A DNA stretch of 64,000 nt, taken from the NCBI RefSeq assembly GCF_009928525.1, contig NZ_JAABOK010000002.1, forward strand, positions 124,001 to 188,000. Direction: 5' to 3'. Under the pieces are notes generated by a model. That model was not told where the DNA came from. It ran no database searches and saw nothing but the letters and a program-made list of their open reading frames with translations. Positions 15,802-24,961 of the stretch are shown here, piece by piece. Source of the DNA: Chitinophaga solisilvae. Lineage in GTDB: Bacteria > Bacteroidota > Bacteroidia > Chitinophagales > Chitinophagaceae. Position 1 is the first letter of the stretch; each line of letters starts with the position of its first letter. Position numbers and translations under genes: made by a program.

Positions 15802-17928
15802 ATGAAGACGTATGATGAAAAGCATATCAAAAACATCGTACTGTTAGGCGCTCCTAAAAGTGGCAAAACTACCCTCTCTGAAACTATGCTCTTTGAAGCC
15901 GGAATTATCAGCAAGCGCGGTACAGTAGAAGAAAGAAATACCATCTCTGACTATCACGAAATAGAGCATGAACGCAGTAACTCCGTTTATGCCACCACCC
16001 TGCACACAGAATGGAAGGATTACAAAATCAATATTATAGATACACCGGGCCTGGAAGATTTCATCGGCGAAGTAATTTCCTCCATCCGCGTATGCGATAC
16101 CGCAGTGCTGCTGCTGAATGCACAGCACGGGGTGGAAGTAGGTACGGAACTCATCTGGGATTATGTGGATAAGTACCGGAAACCCACCATCCTCGCTGTC
16201 AATCAGCTTGATACGGAACAGGCCAATTTTAATAAAGCCGTTGAGGACGCCGTCCGCGTGCTGGGCCATGCTGTCACCGTTATGCAATATCCGGTTAACC
16301 AGGGCGCCGGCTTTAATGCTATCATCGATCTGCTGAAGATGACCATGTACCGGTTCCCGGAAAACGGTGGTAAGCCCGAAAAACTACCTATCCCTGACAA
16401 TGAAAGGGAAAGGGCGGAAGAACTGCATAATGCACTGGTAGAAAAGGCAGCCGAAAATGATGATACCCTTATGGAGCAATACTTTGAAAAAGGTAATCTC
16501 GATGAAGATGAACTACGCCTGGGTATCAAAATAGGCATGCTGAAACACCAGGTTTTCCCGGTATTCTGCCTTTCCGCGCGGAATAATATGGGCAGCGGCC
16601 GCCTGATGGGGTTTATTGACAATGTAGCGCCATCAGCCGCCGAAATGCCGCCCGAAACCACCACCGAAGGCACTACTGTTCCCTGCGACCCTGCCGGCCC
16701 TCCCTGCCTCTTTATCTTTAAAACGCTGCAGGAGCCACATATCGGCCGCCTCTCCTTTTTTAAGGTTATCTCCGGTGAAATCAGACCCGGTATGGAACTC
16801 CTCAACGAAACCGGCAATACTACGGAGCGTATCAGCCAGTTATTCATCGCCGACGGAAAGAACCGTAACAATGTGGAATCTCTCCGTGCCGGAGATATCG
16901 GCTGTACACTGAAACTGAAAAATACCTTCACCAATCACACCCTGGCAGATAAATCCTTTAATGCACCCATCGCCCCCGTTGTTTTTCCTACGCCCAAGGT
17001 CAGAGTAGCCATTGAAGCCAATAACAAGGCTGATGATGAAAAACTCAGCGAGGTATTGTCTGAAATCCATATGGAAGATCCCACCCTCCTGGTAGAATTC
17101 AACCGGGAACTGAAACAGGTGATCCTGCATGGACAGGGCGACCTGCACCTGCTGGTAACCAGGTGGCGGCTGGAAAATATCTATAAAATGCCGGTCACCT
17201 TTTACCCGGCCAAAATACCCTACCGCGAAACTATCCGCAAACCGGCCCTCGCTTCGTACCGCCATAAGAAACAATCCGGTGGCGCCGGCCAGTTCGGAGA
17301 GGTGTTTCTGAAGATAGAACCCTGGTTTGAGGGTATGCCTCCCCTGAAAGAATACACCGTTCGCGATACAGAAGAAGTACCACTGCAATGGGGAGGCAAG
17401 CTCGTTTTCAATAACTGTATCGTAGGCGGCGCCATCGATAGCCGCTTCCTGCCCTCCATCCTCAAGGGGGTAATGGAAAAAATGCAGGAAGGCCCGCTTA
17501 CCGGTTCCTATGTGCGCGACATACGGGTAAGCGTATACGATGGCAAAATGCATCCGGTGGACAGCAACGATATCTCCTTCAAAATCGCCGGTATGATGGC
17601 TTTCCGGGATGCCTTCCATCAGGCTGCACCTCAGCTGCTGGAACCCGTTTTTGATCTGGAAGCCACCGCTCCCGACGTAATGATGGGCGATATCATGAGC
17701 GAGCTGCAAAGCCGCCGCAGCATCATAACGGGAATGGATACACTGAATGGCTACCAGGTAATCAAAGCCCGTACGCCACAGGCTGAACTGGATAAGCTCT
17801 TCGCCGCCCTCCGCAACGTTACCCAGGGGAAGGCTAAAGTTAAATCACAGTTTGCCGAATATGCTCCCGTACCCCCCGAGATACAGAAAAAGCTGAGCGA
17901 GGAATATACAAAGGAGGAAACCGTATAA
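15802..17928 (+). CDS. elongation factor G-like translation GTPase (divergent paralogue)
   Basis: A 708-residue protein with the EF-G domain series: GTPase (1-270), beta-barrel domain II (about 295-385), domains III-V (to 700). Several GTPase motifs are altered. G1 is intact (G16-xxxx-GKT). Switch I reads HERSNSVYAT instead of the usual ERGIT type. G3 is DTPGLEDF, with Leu84 in place of the catalytic His. G4 is NQLD instead of NKxD. Domain IV retains a GGAGQFGEV-like loop. It is thus an EF-G paralogue, not the main fusA product; the family is often annotated simply as EF-G. Convergent with yifB: the two stop codons abut at 17928/17929. Confidence 0.85.
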   Translation: MKTYDEKHIKNIVLLGAPKSGKTTLSETMLFEAGIISKRGTVEERNTISDYHEIEHERSNSVYATTLHTEWKDYKINIIDTPGLEDFIGEVISSIRVCDTAVLLLNAQHGVEVGTELIWDYVDKYRKPTILAVNQLDTEQANFNKAVEDAVRVLGHAVTVMQYPVNQGAGFNAIIDLLKMTMYRFPENGGKPEKLPIPDNERERAEELHNALVEKAAENDDTLMEQYFEKGNLDEDELRLGIKIGMLKHQVFPVFCLSARNNMGSGRLMGFIDNVAPSAAEMPPETTTEGTTVPCDPAGPPCLFIFKTLQEPHIGRLSFFKVISGEIRPGMELLNETGNTTERISQLFIADGKNRNNVESLRAGDIGCTLKLKNTFTNHTLADKSFNAPIAPVVFPTPKVRVAIEANNKADDEKLSEVLSEIHMEDPTLLVEFNRELKQVILHGQGDLHLLVTRWRLENIYKMPVTFYPAKIPYRETIRKPALASYRHKKQSGGAGQFGEVFLKIEPWFEGMPPLKEYTVRDTEEVPLQWGGKLVFNNCIVGGAIDSRFLPSILKGVMEKMQEGPLTGSYVRDIRVSVYDGKMHPVDSNDISFKIAGMMAFRDAFHQAAPQLLEPVFDLEATAPDVMMGDIMSELQSRRSIITGMDTLNGYQVIKARTPQAELDKLFAALRNVTQGKAKVKSQFAEYAPVPPEIQKKLSEEYTKEETV

Positions 17929-19470
17929 TCAGTTTCCCCAACCCTCGCGGTCCAGACTCCTGTATTGTATCGCCTCCGCCATATGCGGCACCTCTACTGC
18001 CTCACTCTGCGCCAGGTCGGCAATGGTGCGGCTTACTTTCAATATCCTGTCATATGCCCTGGCAGAGAGTTTCAGCCGTGTCATCGCCTGCTTGAGCAGC
18101 TGCCTGCAACCCGGACTCACCGTGCACACCGTTTTCAGCAGCTGGCTGTTCATCTGCGCATTACAGTAAATGCCCGCCTCCCCGCTGAACCGCTGCTCCT
18201 GTACCCGCCGCGCAGCTATCACACGGTGACGGATATACGTACTTTGCTCTTCTTCCGCATCTGAAGCCAGGGCGGATAAAGGTACCGGTGTTACTTCCAC
18301 GTGCAGGTCTATCCGGTCCAGCAACGGTCCCGATACCCTGTTAAGGTATTTCTGAACCGCTCCGGGTACACACGTGCATGATTTCTCCGGATGATTGAAA
18401 TAGCCACAGGGACAAGGGTTCATCGAAGCCAGCAGCATGAAGCTGGCCGGGAATTCTACCGCCAGCCGCGCCCTGGAGATAGTTACCATCCGCTCTTCCA
18501 TCGGCTGCCGCATCACCTCCAGCACCTTCCTTTTGAATTCCGGTAATTCGTCCAGGAACAGCACGCCATGGTGCGCCAGCGATATTTCTCCCGGTTGCGG
18601 AATACCGCCGCCGCCCACCAGCGCGGTGTCGCTGGTAGTATGGTGCGGAGATCGGAAAGGGCGCCGTGAAATAAGAGAGGCATGTTGCGGCAGTCTGCCT
18701 GCAACAGAATATATCCTGGTGGTTTCCAGTGCCTCCTGCAGCGTAAGCGGTGGTAGTATGGTCGGGAGCCGCTTTGCCAGCATGGTCTTGCCGGCCCCCG
18801 GCGGGCCAATCAGTATGGCATTATGGCCACCTGCCGCAGCTATTTCCAGCGCCCGTTTTATATGGTGTTGTCCCTTCACATCGCTGAAATCCACATCAAA
18901 TGCTGACTGCGCCTGGAAAAAATCCGGCTCCCCGGAAATATCCAGCGGTTGTACCGTGCCCGGTTTGTTGAAAATAGCGGTCACTTCGCTGATATGCCTG
19001 ATCCCGTATATCTCTAATCCATTTACCATCGCGGCCTCCGAAGCATTCTGCGCAGGAAGTATGAAGCCCCGGAAACCCTCCTGCTTCGCCTGCATCGCCA
19101 TAGACAGCGCTCCCCGCATAGGCAGCACCATGCCGTCCAGCGATAATTCTCCCATCATCAGATAGCCGGAAAAGGCCGTGGTTACCACCTTCCCCGATGC
19201 GCCCAGTATGCCCAGCGCAATCGGTAAATCATAAGCCGCTCCTCCCTTTCGTATATCCGCCGGCGCCATATTCACCACCGTTCTCGTCCTCGGCATCTGA
19301 AATCCTATGCTGTTAATCGTAGATTCTATACGGCGCTCACTCTCTTTTACGGCATTATCCGGCAATCCGACAATGAATAACCTGTTTCCCTGTGATGCAA
19401 CATTCACTTCTATGGTAATAGTAATGGCATGTACGCCCTGTATAGCGCTGCCAAAGGTCTTTACAATCAT
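17929..19470 (-). CDS. comM: YifB/ComM family Mg-chelatase-like AAA+ ATPase
   Basis: A 513-residue protein. I start at ATG 19470 (MIVKTFGSAIQGV, the normal family start); an upstream ATG at 19548 would add an unlikely 26 residues. A Lon-protease-like N-terminal domain (to about 190) precedes the AAA+ domain with Walker A IGPPGAGKTMLAKRL, Walker B LFLDELPEF and a CPCGYFNHPEKSCTC zinc-type insert. Family members (ComM) are hexameric helicases that promote branch migration during natural transformation. The gene symbol follows that function; only the family is read from sequence. Confidence 0.9.
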   Translation of the reverse strand: MIVKTFGSAIQGVHAITITIEVNVASQGNRLFIVGLPDNAVKESERRIESTINSIGFQMPRTRTVVNMAPADIRKGGAAYDLPIALGILGASGKVVTTAFSGYLMMGELSLDGMVLPMRGALSMAMQAKQEGFRGFILPAQNASEAAMVNGLEIYGIRHISEVTAIFNKPGTVQPLDISGEPDFFQAQSAFDVDFSDVKGQHHIKRALEIAAAGGHNAILIGPPGAGKTMLAKRLPTILPPLTLQEALETTRIYSVAGRLPQHASLISRRPFRSPHHTTSDTALVGGGGIPQPGEISLAHHGVLFLDELPEFKRKVLEVMRQPMEERMVTISRARLAVEFPASFMLLASMNPCPCGYFNHPEKSCTCVPGAVQKYLNRVSGPLLDRIDLHVEVTPVPLSALASDAEEEQSTYIRHRVIAARRVQEQRFSGEAGIYCNAQMNSQLLKTVCTVSPGCRQLLKQAMTRLKLSARAYDRILKVSRTIADLAQSEAVEVPHMAEAIQYRSLDREGWGN

Positions 19471-19544
19471 ATGGATACGGGTTAACAAGTATTTAAACGA
19501 AGGTAGCGGGGGAAGATGAAGCGAAGATGAAAAATGGGGAAAGG

Positions 19545-19578
19545 GCACAAAAAAGGCGGAGAAATTTTCTCCGCCTTT
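19545..19578 (-). terminator. intrinsic terminator of the MutS-like gene
   Basis: Stem AAAGGCGGAGAAA (19552-19564) with TTTCTCCGCCTTT (19566-19578); on the minus strand followed by TTTTTGTGCC. It lies just after the MutS-like stop. The nearby segment 19510-19528 contains an unpaired GAAGCGAAGATG like the core of the large palindromes. Confidence 0.75.
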
Positions 19579-19579
19579 C

Positions 19580-20908
19580 CTATTTTATCTCTTTTAATAA
19601 ATCCAGCACCTTCTCCCGCTTCAGTATCAGATACCCGATCTTCTCCTTTGCTATACCATCTTTCAACAGATAAGTAAAATGCAGGTTGTCATCTATCACC
19701 TCCGACTCAAAATATTTAAATAATATCCTCGGCTCATCCCGCAGTTCATCTGCTATCTCATACAGGTGGGTAGATAAAATAAACAAACAGTCCGAACTGT
19801 TCAGCAATCCCCGGATAACCGCCAGGGAACAGTTCCTGGCATCTTCCACATTGGTACCCTTAAACATCTCGTCTATCAGCACCAGCCAGTTCTTTCCGTT
19901 GTTGATCTGCTGAATGGTATGCTTGATGCGCAGTACCTCACTGTAGAAATAACTTTCCCCCTTGAAAATGTTGTCCTGTACCTGGATATTGCTGAAAATG
20001 CCATGGAAGAAACTCAGCTCCATCTCCGCCGCCGGTACGCCCATCCCGATATGCGCCATAAACACCGCTATACCCACGGCACGGATAAACGTAGTTTTCC
20101 CGGCCATATTGGCCCCCGTCAGAAACATAAAATGCTGCTGCTCGTTCAGCACTATATCGTACGCCACCGGCGTAGGTAATATGATATGATACAGCTGCCT
20201 GGCCTTCACCACCGGCCGCGTACTGCCGGTGAACACCGGAAAATGCAGGTCGAAATGCTTCACCGCCTTCGCCATCGCATAAAACGCATCCAGCTGATGA
20301 TACAGTGTAATCAGCTCCTCTACCACTTTCTTATGCCGCTTTCTGACATAATTATCATAACGCAGGATCTCGACGTAATTCAGTCTGCCTGCCGCTTCTA
20401 TCTCCAGTATATCATTGAACTCATTCCGGTGCAGTAACGATTGTGCCCTGTCCAGCAAGACTTTCAGCACTTTCGGGGCATCGTCGCCGTTAAACACTTC
20501 TACAAATGTGCGGAAACCACGCAGCAGATTCACCAGCTGCGTAAAGGAAAACTTGATGTAACCAAAGTCAGGCGCATACAATGTCTTATTGATAACGGCC
20601 TGTATACGCAGGGCCACCCCCTCGGTATTGGAAATAGGCTCTATCTGCGCCTCCATATAATTTTCCACCACCACTATAGTGCCATTGGAGATAATGGAAG
20701 GCCAGTTGCTTTCCCTGTCCAGTATATATTGCAGCGCTTTCTGCCGGTGCGTTATGGCAGCGATGTCCTGCAATGGAGTACTGAACAGCTGGCGCAGATA
20801 ATCTCTTCCGCCCGCAGTAGTCGTGAAATCAAGCCGGTGAAACAGGGAATACTCTTCGTCTCTGTTAAAGATCGATAAGTCGTAATAGGATGTTTTGTCC
20901 AGTTGCAT
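19580..20908 (-). CDS. MutS-related ATPase lacking the mismatch-binding domain
   Basis: A 442-residue protein with the MutS core (lever/clamp region about 1-240) and ATPase domain (Walker A LTGANMAGKTTFIRAV, Walker B VLIDEMFKGTN, later LSTHLYEIAD). It lacks the N-terminal mismatch-recognition domain with Phe-x-Glu and the second connector domain, and has no Smr domain, so it is neither canonical MutS nor MutS2. Such short MutS homologues are frequent in Bacteroidota; the function is unknown, perhaps in recombination or DNA structure handling. Confidence 0.85.
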   Translation of the reverse strand: MQLDKTSYYDLSIFNRDEEYSLFHRLDFTTTAGGRDYLRQLFSTPLQDIAAITHRQKALQYILDRESNWPSIISNGTIVVVENYMEAQIEPISNTEGVALRIQAVINKTLYAPDFGYIKFSFTQLVNLLRGFRTFVEVFNGDDAPKVLKVLLDRAQSLLHRNEFNDILEIEAAGRLNYVEILRYDNYVRKRHKKVVEELITLYHQLDAFYAMAKAVKHFDLHFPVFTGSTRPVVKARQLYHIILPTPVAYDIVLNEQQHFMFLTGANMAGKTTFIRAVGIAVFMAHIGMGVPAAEMELSFFHGIFSNIQVQDNIFKGESYFYSEVLRIKHTIQQINNGKNWLVLIDEMFKGTNVEDARNCSLAVIRGLLNSSDCLFILSTHLYEIADELRDEPRILFKYFESEVIDDNLHFTYLLKDGIAKEKIGYLILKREKVLDLLKEIK

Positions 20909-20967
20909 GCAACATCATTTTGGTTAATATAAAGTGGAAGATGCACCACCCTGGAAATTCCATAACC

Positions 20968-21080
20968 ATTTAATTATTTGATTATTTTTTTATTTGAGAT
21001 TTGGCCTGCAACGAAGATCTTCACAAAAAAATCTACCCTGCAGGCCAAATCTCAAATCTCAAATAACCAAATAACTAAAT
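20968..21080. repeat. large palindrome, class B, overlapping the pyrC stop
   Basis: Left arm 20968-21010 and right arm 21039-21080 pair with a few mismatches and one indel. Arms consist of TTATTTGA/GAGATTT units and end in GGCCTGCA/TGCAGGCC. The interior contains AACGAAGATCTTC. The right arm overlaps the dihydroorotase stop codon (21075-21077). Confidence 0.8.
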
Positions 21081-22418
21081 ATTAAATGTCAGTCTGTGGC
21101 CTTTCACGTTTTCGTTGAACTGGCCGTTTTCGTATGCGAGGTGGCCGCTGACGAAGGTGTGGGTAATGGCGGCAGGGAAGGTATGGCCTTCAAACGGGCT
21201 CCAGCCGCATTTGTAGTAGATGTTTTCCTTATTTACGCCGGTATTGCCCTGCAGGTCTGCGATCACGAGATCTGCAAAATAGCCTTCCCTGATAAAGCCT
21301 CTTTCTTTTATACGGAAGCAGATGGCCGGTGCATGGCTCATTTTCTCTGCTACTTTTTCTATGGAAATCCTGCCTTCCTTCACATACTGGAGCATGAGCA
21401 GCAGGCTATGCTGTACCAGCGGTACGCCGGACGGCGCCTGCTGATAAGGCTGCTGCTTTTCGGCCCAGGTATGCGGCGCATGATCTGTGGCAATGATATC
21501 CAGCCTGTCGTCCAGCAGCCCTTCCCACAGCGCAGCCTTATTGTCGGCCGATTTAATGGCAGGATTGCATTTAATCAGGTTGCCGTATTGTGCATAATCA
21601 TCTGCTGTAAAATGCAGGTGGTGCACACAAACTTCGGCAGTAATGCGCTTATCAGCCAGCGGCATCATATTGGTAAACAGCTGTAATTCCTTGGCGGTGG
21701 AAATATGCAGGATATGTAAACGGGCATCATGTTTTTTGGCAAACTGTATGGCCGTCCAGGATGATTCGAAACAAGCCTCCACACTGCGTATCAGCGGATG
21801 ATCCGCTGCGGTGAGCTGATCCCCCTTCTCCTGTTTGAACAGCTCCGCATTATGCCGGACGATTTTCTCATCTTCGCAATGGGTGGCTACCAGCAACTCA
21901 GTAGAAGAAAAAATCTTCTCCAGCGTGAGATAATTATCTACCAGCATATTACCGGTGGAAGATCCCATAAACACCTTCACACCACAGACAATATCCTTTT
22001 TGGCATTGGTTTTCAGGATTTCTTCCACATTATCATTGGAAGCCCCCATAAAAAAGGAGTAATTGGCCAGTGAATGCTGTTTCCCGATAGCATATTTATC
22101 TTCCAGCAACTCCTGCGTCAGCGCCGCCGGCTTAGTATTGGGCATCTCCATAAAACTGGTGGTACCGCCCGCTACCGCTGCCCTGGCTTCCGTATAGATA
22201 GTAGCCTTTTCTGTCAGTCCCGGCTCCCTGAAATGCACCTGGTCATCAATCACCCCCGGCAGCAAATGCTTGCCGGTACCGTCAATTTCAACGTAATTAC
22301 CGCTGATACTGATCTGCGGAGCCATCTTTTCAATACGGCCCTCCCTGATATATATGTCCTGAACAGTAGTACTACCTTCGTTTACTACAGCTATGTTTTT
22401 GATGAGATAATTTTGCAT
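21075..22418 (-). CDS. pyrC: dihydroorotase (pyrimidine biosynthesis)
   Basis: A 447-residue amidohydrolase that closes carbamoyl-aspartate to dihydroorotate. Visible motifs: PGVIDDQVHFREPG (55-67), MPNTKP, ATDHAPHT and the ADLVIAD end. The first metal-binding motif reads D59-Q60-V-H62 rather than the usual HxH, with Gln in place of the first His; from memory this is common in Bacteroidota dihydroorotases, so it need not mean loss of activity. The final residue and the stop codon fall inside a class B palindrome, and the gene is followed by it rather than by a simple terminator. Confidence 0.9.
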   Translation of the reverse strand: MQNYLIKNIAVVNEGSTTVQDIYIREGRIEKMAPQISISGNYVEIDGTGKHLLPGVIDDQVHFREPGLTEKATIYTEARAAVAGGTTSFMEMPNTKPAALTQELLEDKYAIGKQHSLANYSFFMGASNDNVEEILKTNAKKDIVCGVKVFMGSSTGNMLVDNYLTLEKIFSSTELLVATHCEDEKIVRHNAELFKQEKGDQLTAADHPLIRSVEACFESSWTAIQFAKKHDARLHILHISTAKELQLFTNMMPLADKRITAEVCVHHLHFTADDYAQYGNLIKCNPAIKSADNKAALWEGLLDDRLDIIATDHAPHTWAEKQQPYQQAPSGVPLVQHSLLLMLQYVKEGRISIEKVAEKMSHAPAICFRIKERGFIREGYFADLVIADLQGNTGVNKENIYYKCGWSPFEGHTFPAAITHTFVSGHLAYENGQFNENVKGHRLTFNI

Positions 22419-22430
22419 AGGAGCAAAGAT

Positions 22431-22572
22431 AATTACGAATTACGAATTATGAATTACGAGTGACAGGCGGAGATGTTAGCGAAGATGGAAACAGTTCCAA
22501 AAAGGTTATTGCTGTTATCTTCGCTAATATCTCCGCCTGTCATTCGTAATTCATAATTCGTAATTCGTAATT
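22431..22572. repeat. large palindrome, class A, directly after the porT stop
   Basis: Outer arms 22431 to about 22487 and about 22519 to 22572 pair almost completely, with two mismatches (GAGTG/GAATG and ATGTT/ATATT). Arms are tandem ACGAATT units; the core contains TTAGCGAAGAT and its complement. The right end overlaps the TAA of the PorT-like gene (22571-22573) and the left end is 12 nt from the pyrC start. Confidence 0.85.
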
Positions 22573-23272
22573 ATCCTTCCAGGTGTATCGAAAACACTAT
22601 CATCCTCGATTGCAGCTTTTCTATCACATTGGAGTACCGCAAATTAGGGTCTTTGACCAGTACATTGCCAATGCCGTTGCTGATTTTGAATTCAGGGGAG
22701 AAGATAAAGCTCTCGAAATAGAATTCGAAGCCGGCTCCGAACTCGTATCCATAGTCGCTGGTCTTTATTTTGATGAGATTTTCTGCTTTTCGGGCCCGCG
22801 CATTGGAGGCCAGGTCATAATCGTATTTGAGGCCGCCGATCACGTAAACGCGCATATTGCCGATACGGTCGGATTTAAACTTCAGCTGCAGCGGGAAGCT
22901 GAGCAGAATGGATTCTATCTTCTTTTCCGTATCCTGCGGCTTGGGATAGGTATCCCGGTAATAGAGGTTTTTGGAAGCAAAGAGCAGCTGCGGATTGAAA
23001 CGAAGGTCAAAATGCTCGCTGAGACGGGCATTGGCCAGCAACCCCAGGTTGAAGCCCATTGTTTTCAAAGGTTCTGCTACCATGATGGAATCGTCCGACA
23101 GGAAGGCAGGGGCATGATACAGTTTAAAGAATGACTGATTAGCAGCCAATGTAATGCCGAAGTAATAGGGTTTTGCATCATGATCTTCCATATTCAGGTT
23201 AGTCTGTGCCTTTGCCGGAAGCACGGTCAGAGCTAACAGGAATATCAGCGCGTAGCGCAGTAGATAGAACAT
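22571..23272 (-). CDS. porT: PorT-like outer membrane barrel protein (type IX secretion)
   Basis: A 233-residue protein. I start it at ATG 23272 (MFYLLRYALIFLLALTVLPAKAQ, a clean signal peptide); an ATG at 23296 adds 8 residues. The rest is beta-rich with aromatic and glycine alternation typical of an eight-stranded barrel. Length, the NMEDHDAKPYYFG N-terminus and position directly after ubiE/menG match PorT/SprT of the type IX secretion system. It overlaps the end of menG by 28 bp. The assignment fits the T9SS sorting domain on the DUF1501 protein, but barrel families are hard to separate by eye. Confidence 0.75.
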   Translation of the reverse strand: MFYLLRYALIFLLALTVLPAKAQTNLNMEDHDAKPYYFGITLAANQSFFKLYHAPAFLSDDSIMVAEPLKTMGFNLGLLANARLSEHFDLRFNPQLLFASKNLYYRDTYPKPQDTEKKIESILLSFPLQLKFKSDRIGNMRVYVIGGLKYDYDLASNARARKAENLIKIKTSDYGYEFGAGFEFYFESFIFSPEFKISNGIGNVLVKDPNLRYSNVIEKLQSRMIVFSIHLEG

Positions 23273-23991
23273 ATGCCGAATGTAAGCGTTTTGCATGTAA
23301 CGGCCTGGAAACCTGTGTTAGTTAATATTGTTCGCATTGCTTCTCCCTGCGGAAACGCTTTCACAGATTCAGGCAGATAACTGTAGGCCGCCTGGCTTTT
23401 GGCTATCCATTTCCCGAACAGGGGAACTATATAACGAAAATACGAATTATATAATTGTTTAATGGGAAAAACAGTTGGGTTTGAAAATTCCAGGATCACT
23501 AATTTTCCGCCAGGTCTCAATACCCGTCTCATTTCAGACAGCCCTTTCTCCAGGTTTTCAAAATTTCTCACACCAAAGGCTACCGTTATGGCATCAAACG
23601 CTGCATCCGGAAAAGATATTGTTTCACTATCGCCCTGCTGCAGGGTTATTTTGTGCTCCAGGCCCCGTTTTTTGATTTTTTCCCTTCCAATGGCCAGCAT
23701 GCCTTCAGAGATGTCTATGCCCATAATACTGTCAGGTTGCAGCCGCTTTTCCGCCATTACCGCGAAATCTCCCGTGCCGGTAGCAATATCCAGCATCTTT
23801 TTGGGCTGAAGGGATTTCAGGTAAGAAAGCGCCTTTTTGCGCCAGATGACATCTATACCAAGTGACATAAAATGGTTAAGAAAGTCATACCGGTGAGCAA
23901 TATCATCAAACATGGACGCTATCTGCTCCTTCTTGCTTAATTTTGACCCTTCAAAGGGAACAATCTTCTGAACATTTGACATAGGGCGCAA
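23245..23991 (-). CDS. menG: demethylmenaquinone methyltransferase
   Basis: A 248-residue SAM-dependent methyltransferase of the UbiE/MenG family. Motifs: DIATGTGDFAVMA (SAM loop), MGIDISEGML, FDAITVAFGVRNFENLEKG and the RVLRPGGKLVILEFS block. It adds the last methyl group in menaquinone synthesis. The extreme C-terminus overlaps the porT start. Start ATG 23991; a class B palindrome lies between it and the divergent engB. Confidence 0.9.
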   Translation of the reverse strand: MRPMSNVQKIVPFEGSKLSKKEQIASMFDDIAHRYDFLNHFMSLGIDVIWRKKALSYLKSLQPKKMLDIATGTGDFAVMAEKRLQPDSIMGIDISEGMLAIGREKIKKRGLEHKITLQQGDSETISFPDAAFDAITVAFGVRNFENLEKGLSEMRRVLRPGGKLVILEFSNPTVFPIKQLYNSYFRYIVPLFGKWIAKSQAAYSYLPESVKAFPQGEAMRTILTNTGFQAVTCKTLTFGICSIYCATR

Positions 23992-24019
23992 GTTACGAAA
24001 GTTGTGAACTAATTTATTT

Positions 24020-24150
24020 ATTTGAGATTTACGGATTTTGGAATTTCTTGATATCGGAATGTATAAATGCAGCGAAAAAATTTGTGCGGATCTTTGCTGT
24101 ATGGTATAAATTCCAACATCAGAAAATCAAAAAATCCGTAAATCTCAAAT
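24020..24150. repeat. large palindrome, class B, between divergent genes (partly decayed)
   Basis: The outer 20 bp of the arms (ATTTGAGATTTACGGATTTT at 24020-24039 and its complement at 24131-24150) pair perfectly; further in, about a third of the positions differ. The core has AATGCAGCGAAA and TTTGCTG. This is the only member that does not follow a stop codon: it lies in the shared promoter region of menG and engB. Confidence 0.75.
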
Positions 24151-24192
24151 GACGCCTTACAGAGGACAGTATTAATTAAACAGTGCATTATT

Positions 24193-24801
24193 ATGATTAT
24201 CAAATCTGCAGAGTACCTGATCAGTAGCCCTTCATGGGATAAATGTCCGACACCCAACCTGCCGGAATACGCTTTTATCGGGCGTTCCAATGTGGGGAAA
24301 TCTTCCCTGATCAATATTCTGGCGAATAATGAGAAGCTGGCCAAAACTTCGGGTACACCAGGTAAAACCACGCTGATCAACCATTTTCTGATGAATAAAG
24401 ACTGGTACCTGGTGGATCTGCCCGGATATGGCTTTGCTAAAAGGAGCATGTCCCAGCGCCGCCAGTGGGAACAGATGATTGAGAACTATCTGCGTAAAAG
24501 AACTAATCTGGTGAATGTGTTTGTGCTGATCGACAGCCGCCATAATCCCCAGAAAATAGATATTGATTTTATCAATCAGCTGGGCGAGTGGCAGATTCCT
24601 TTCAGCCTTGTTTTCACCAAAGCAGACAAGAGCACGCAGGCGGAAGTAAGCCGCAACGTAAAGGCGTTTCTGAACAAGATGCGGGAAACCTGGCAGTTTC
24701 TGCCGCCTAATTTTGTGACTTCAACGGTGAAAAAATCCGGCAGGGATGCTATCCTGGGCTATATCGAAGAGCTGAATGCACAATTCAGGGCTATCGCCTG
24801 A
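24193..24801 (+). CDS. engB: ribosome biogenesis GTPase EngB (YsxC/YihA)
   Basis: A 202-residue GTPase: G1 GRSNVGKSSLIN, switch GTPGKTTLIN, G3 DLPGYGFAK, G4 TKADK. EngB is an essential assembly factor for the large ribosomal subunit in many bacteria. Length is standard. Followed by its own terminator. Confidence 0.95.
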   Translation: MIIKSAEYLISSPSWDKCPTPNLPEYAFIGRSNVGKSSLINILANNEKLAKTSGTPGKTTLINHFLMNKDWYLVDLPGYGFAKRSMSQRRQWEQMIENYLRKRTNLVNVFVLIDSRHNPQKIDIDFINQLGEWQIPFSLVFTKADKSTQAEVSRNVKAFLNKMRETWQFLPPNFVTSTVKKSGRDAILGYIEELNAQFRAIA

Positions 24802-24825
24802 TAAACATATTATACACAGGAAAGG

Positions 24826-24856
24826 CTAACGTTTAACCATAAGCGTTAGTTTTTTT
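24826..24856 (+). terminator. intrinsic terminator of engB
   Basis: Stem CTAACGTTT/AAGCGTTAG (24826-24834, 24841-24849; one G-T pair), loop AACCAT, then seven T. A second small hairpin (TGACGTG/CACGTCA, 24898-24915) lies before the end of the YkuK-like gene and may end that minus-strand transcript. Confidence 0.8.
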
Positions 24857-24961
24857 ATGTCCGGAAATCAGGGCTGAAAAGGGGAGAGGAGTTTACCTGA
24901 CGTGGCAGCACGTCATAAAATTAAATGAGAGAGGTACAACAAACAGGTGCGTGGCCGGGGC

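Noticed and set aside
20968..21080. Ends of a transposon or MITE with target duplication
   Set aside because: Arms meet at a central core, no transposase is present, and no flanking direct duplication was recognised. Dispersal by a REP-type enzyme elsewhere cannot be excluded.
23245..23296. Overlap of menG and porT as a frameshifted fusion
   Set aside because: Both proteins have complete ends, and porT has its own signal peptide at 23272; a short overlap is normal for an operon.
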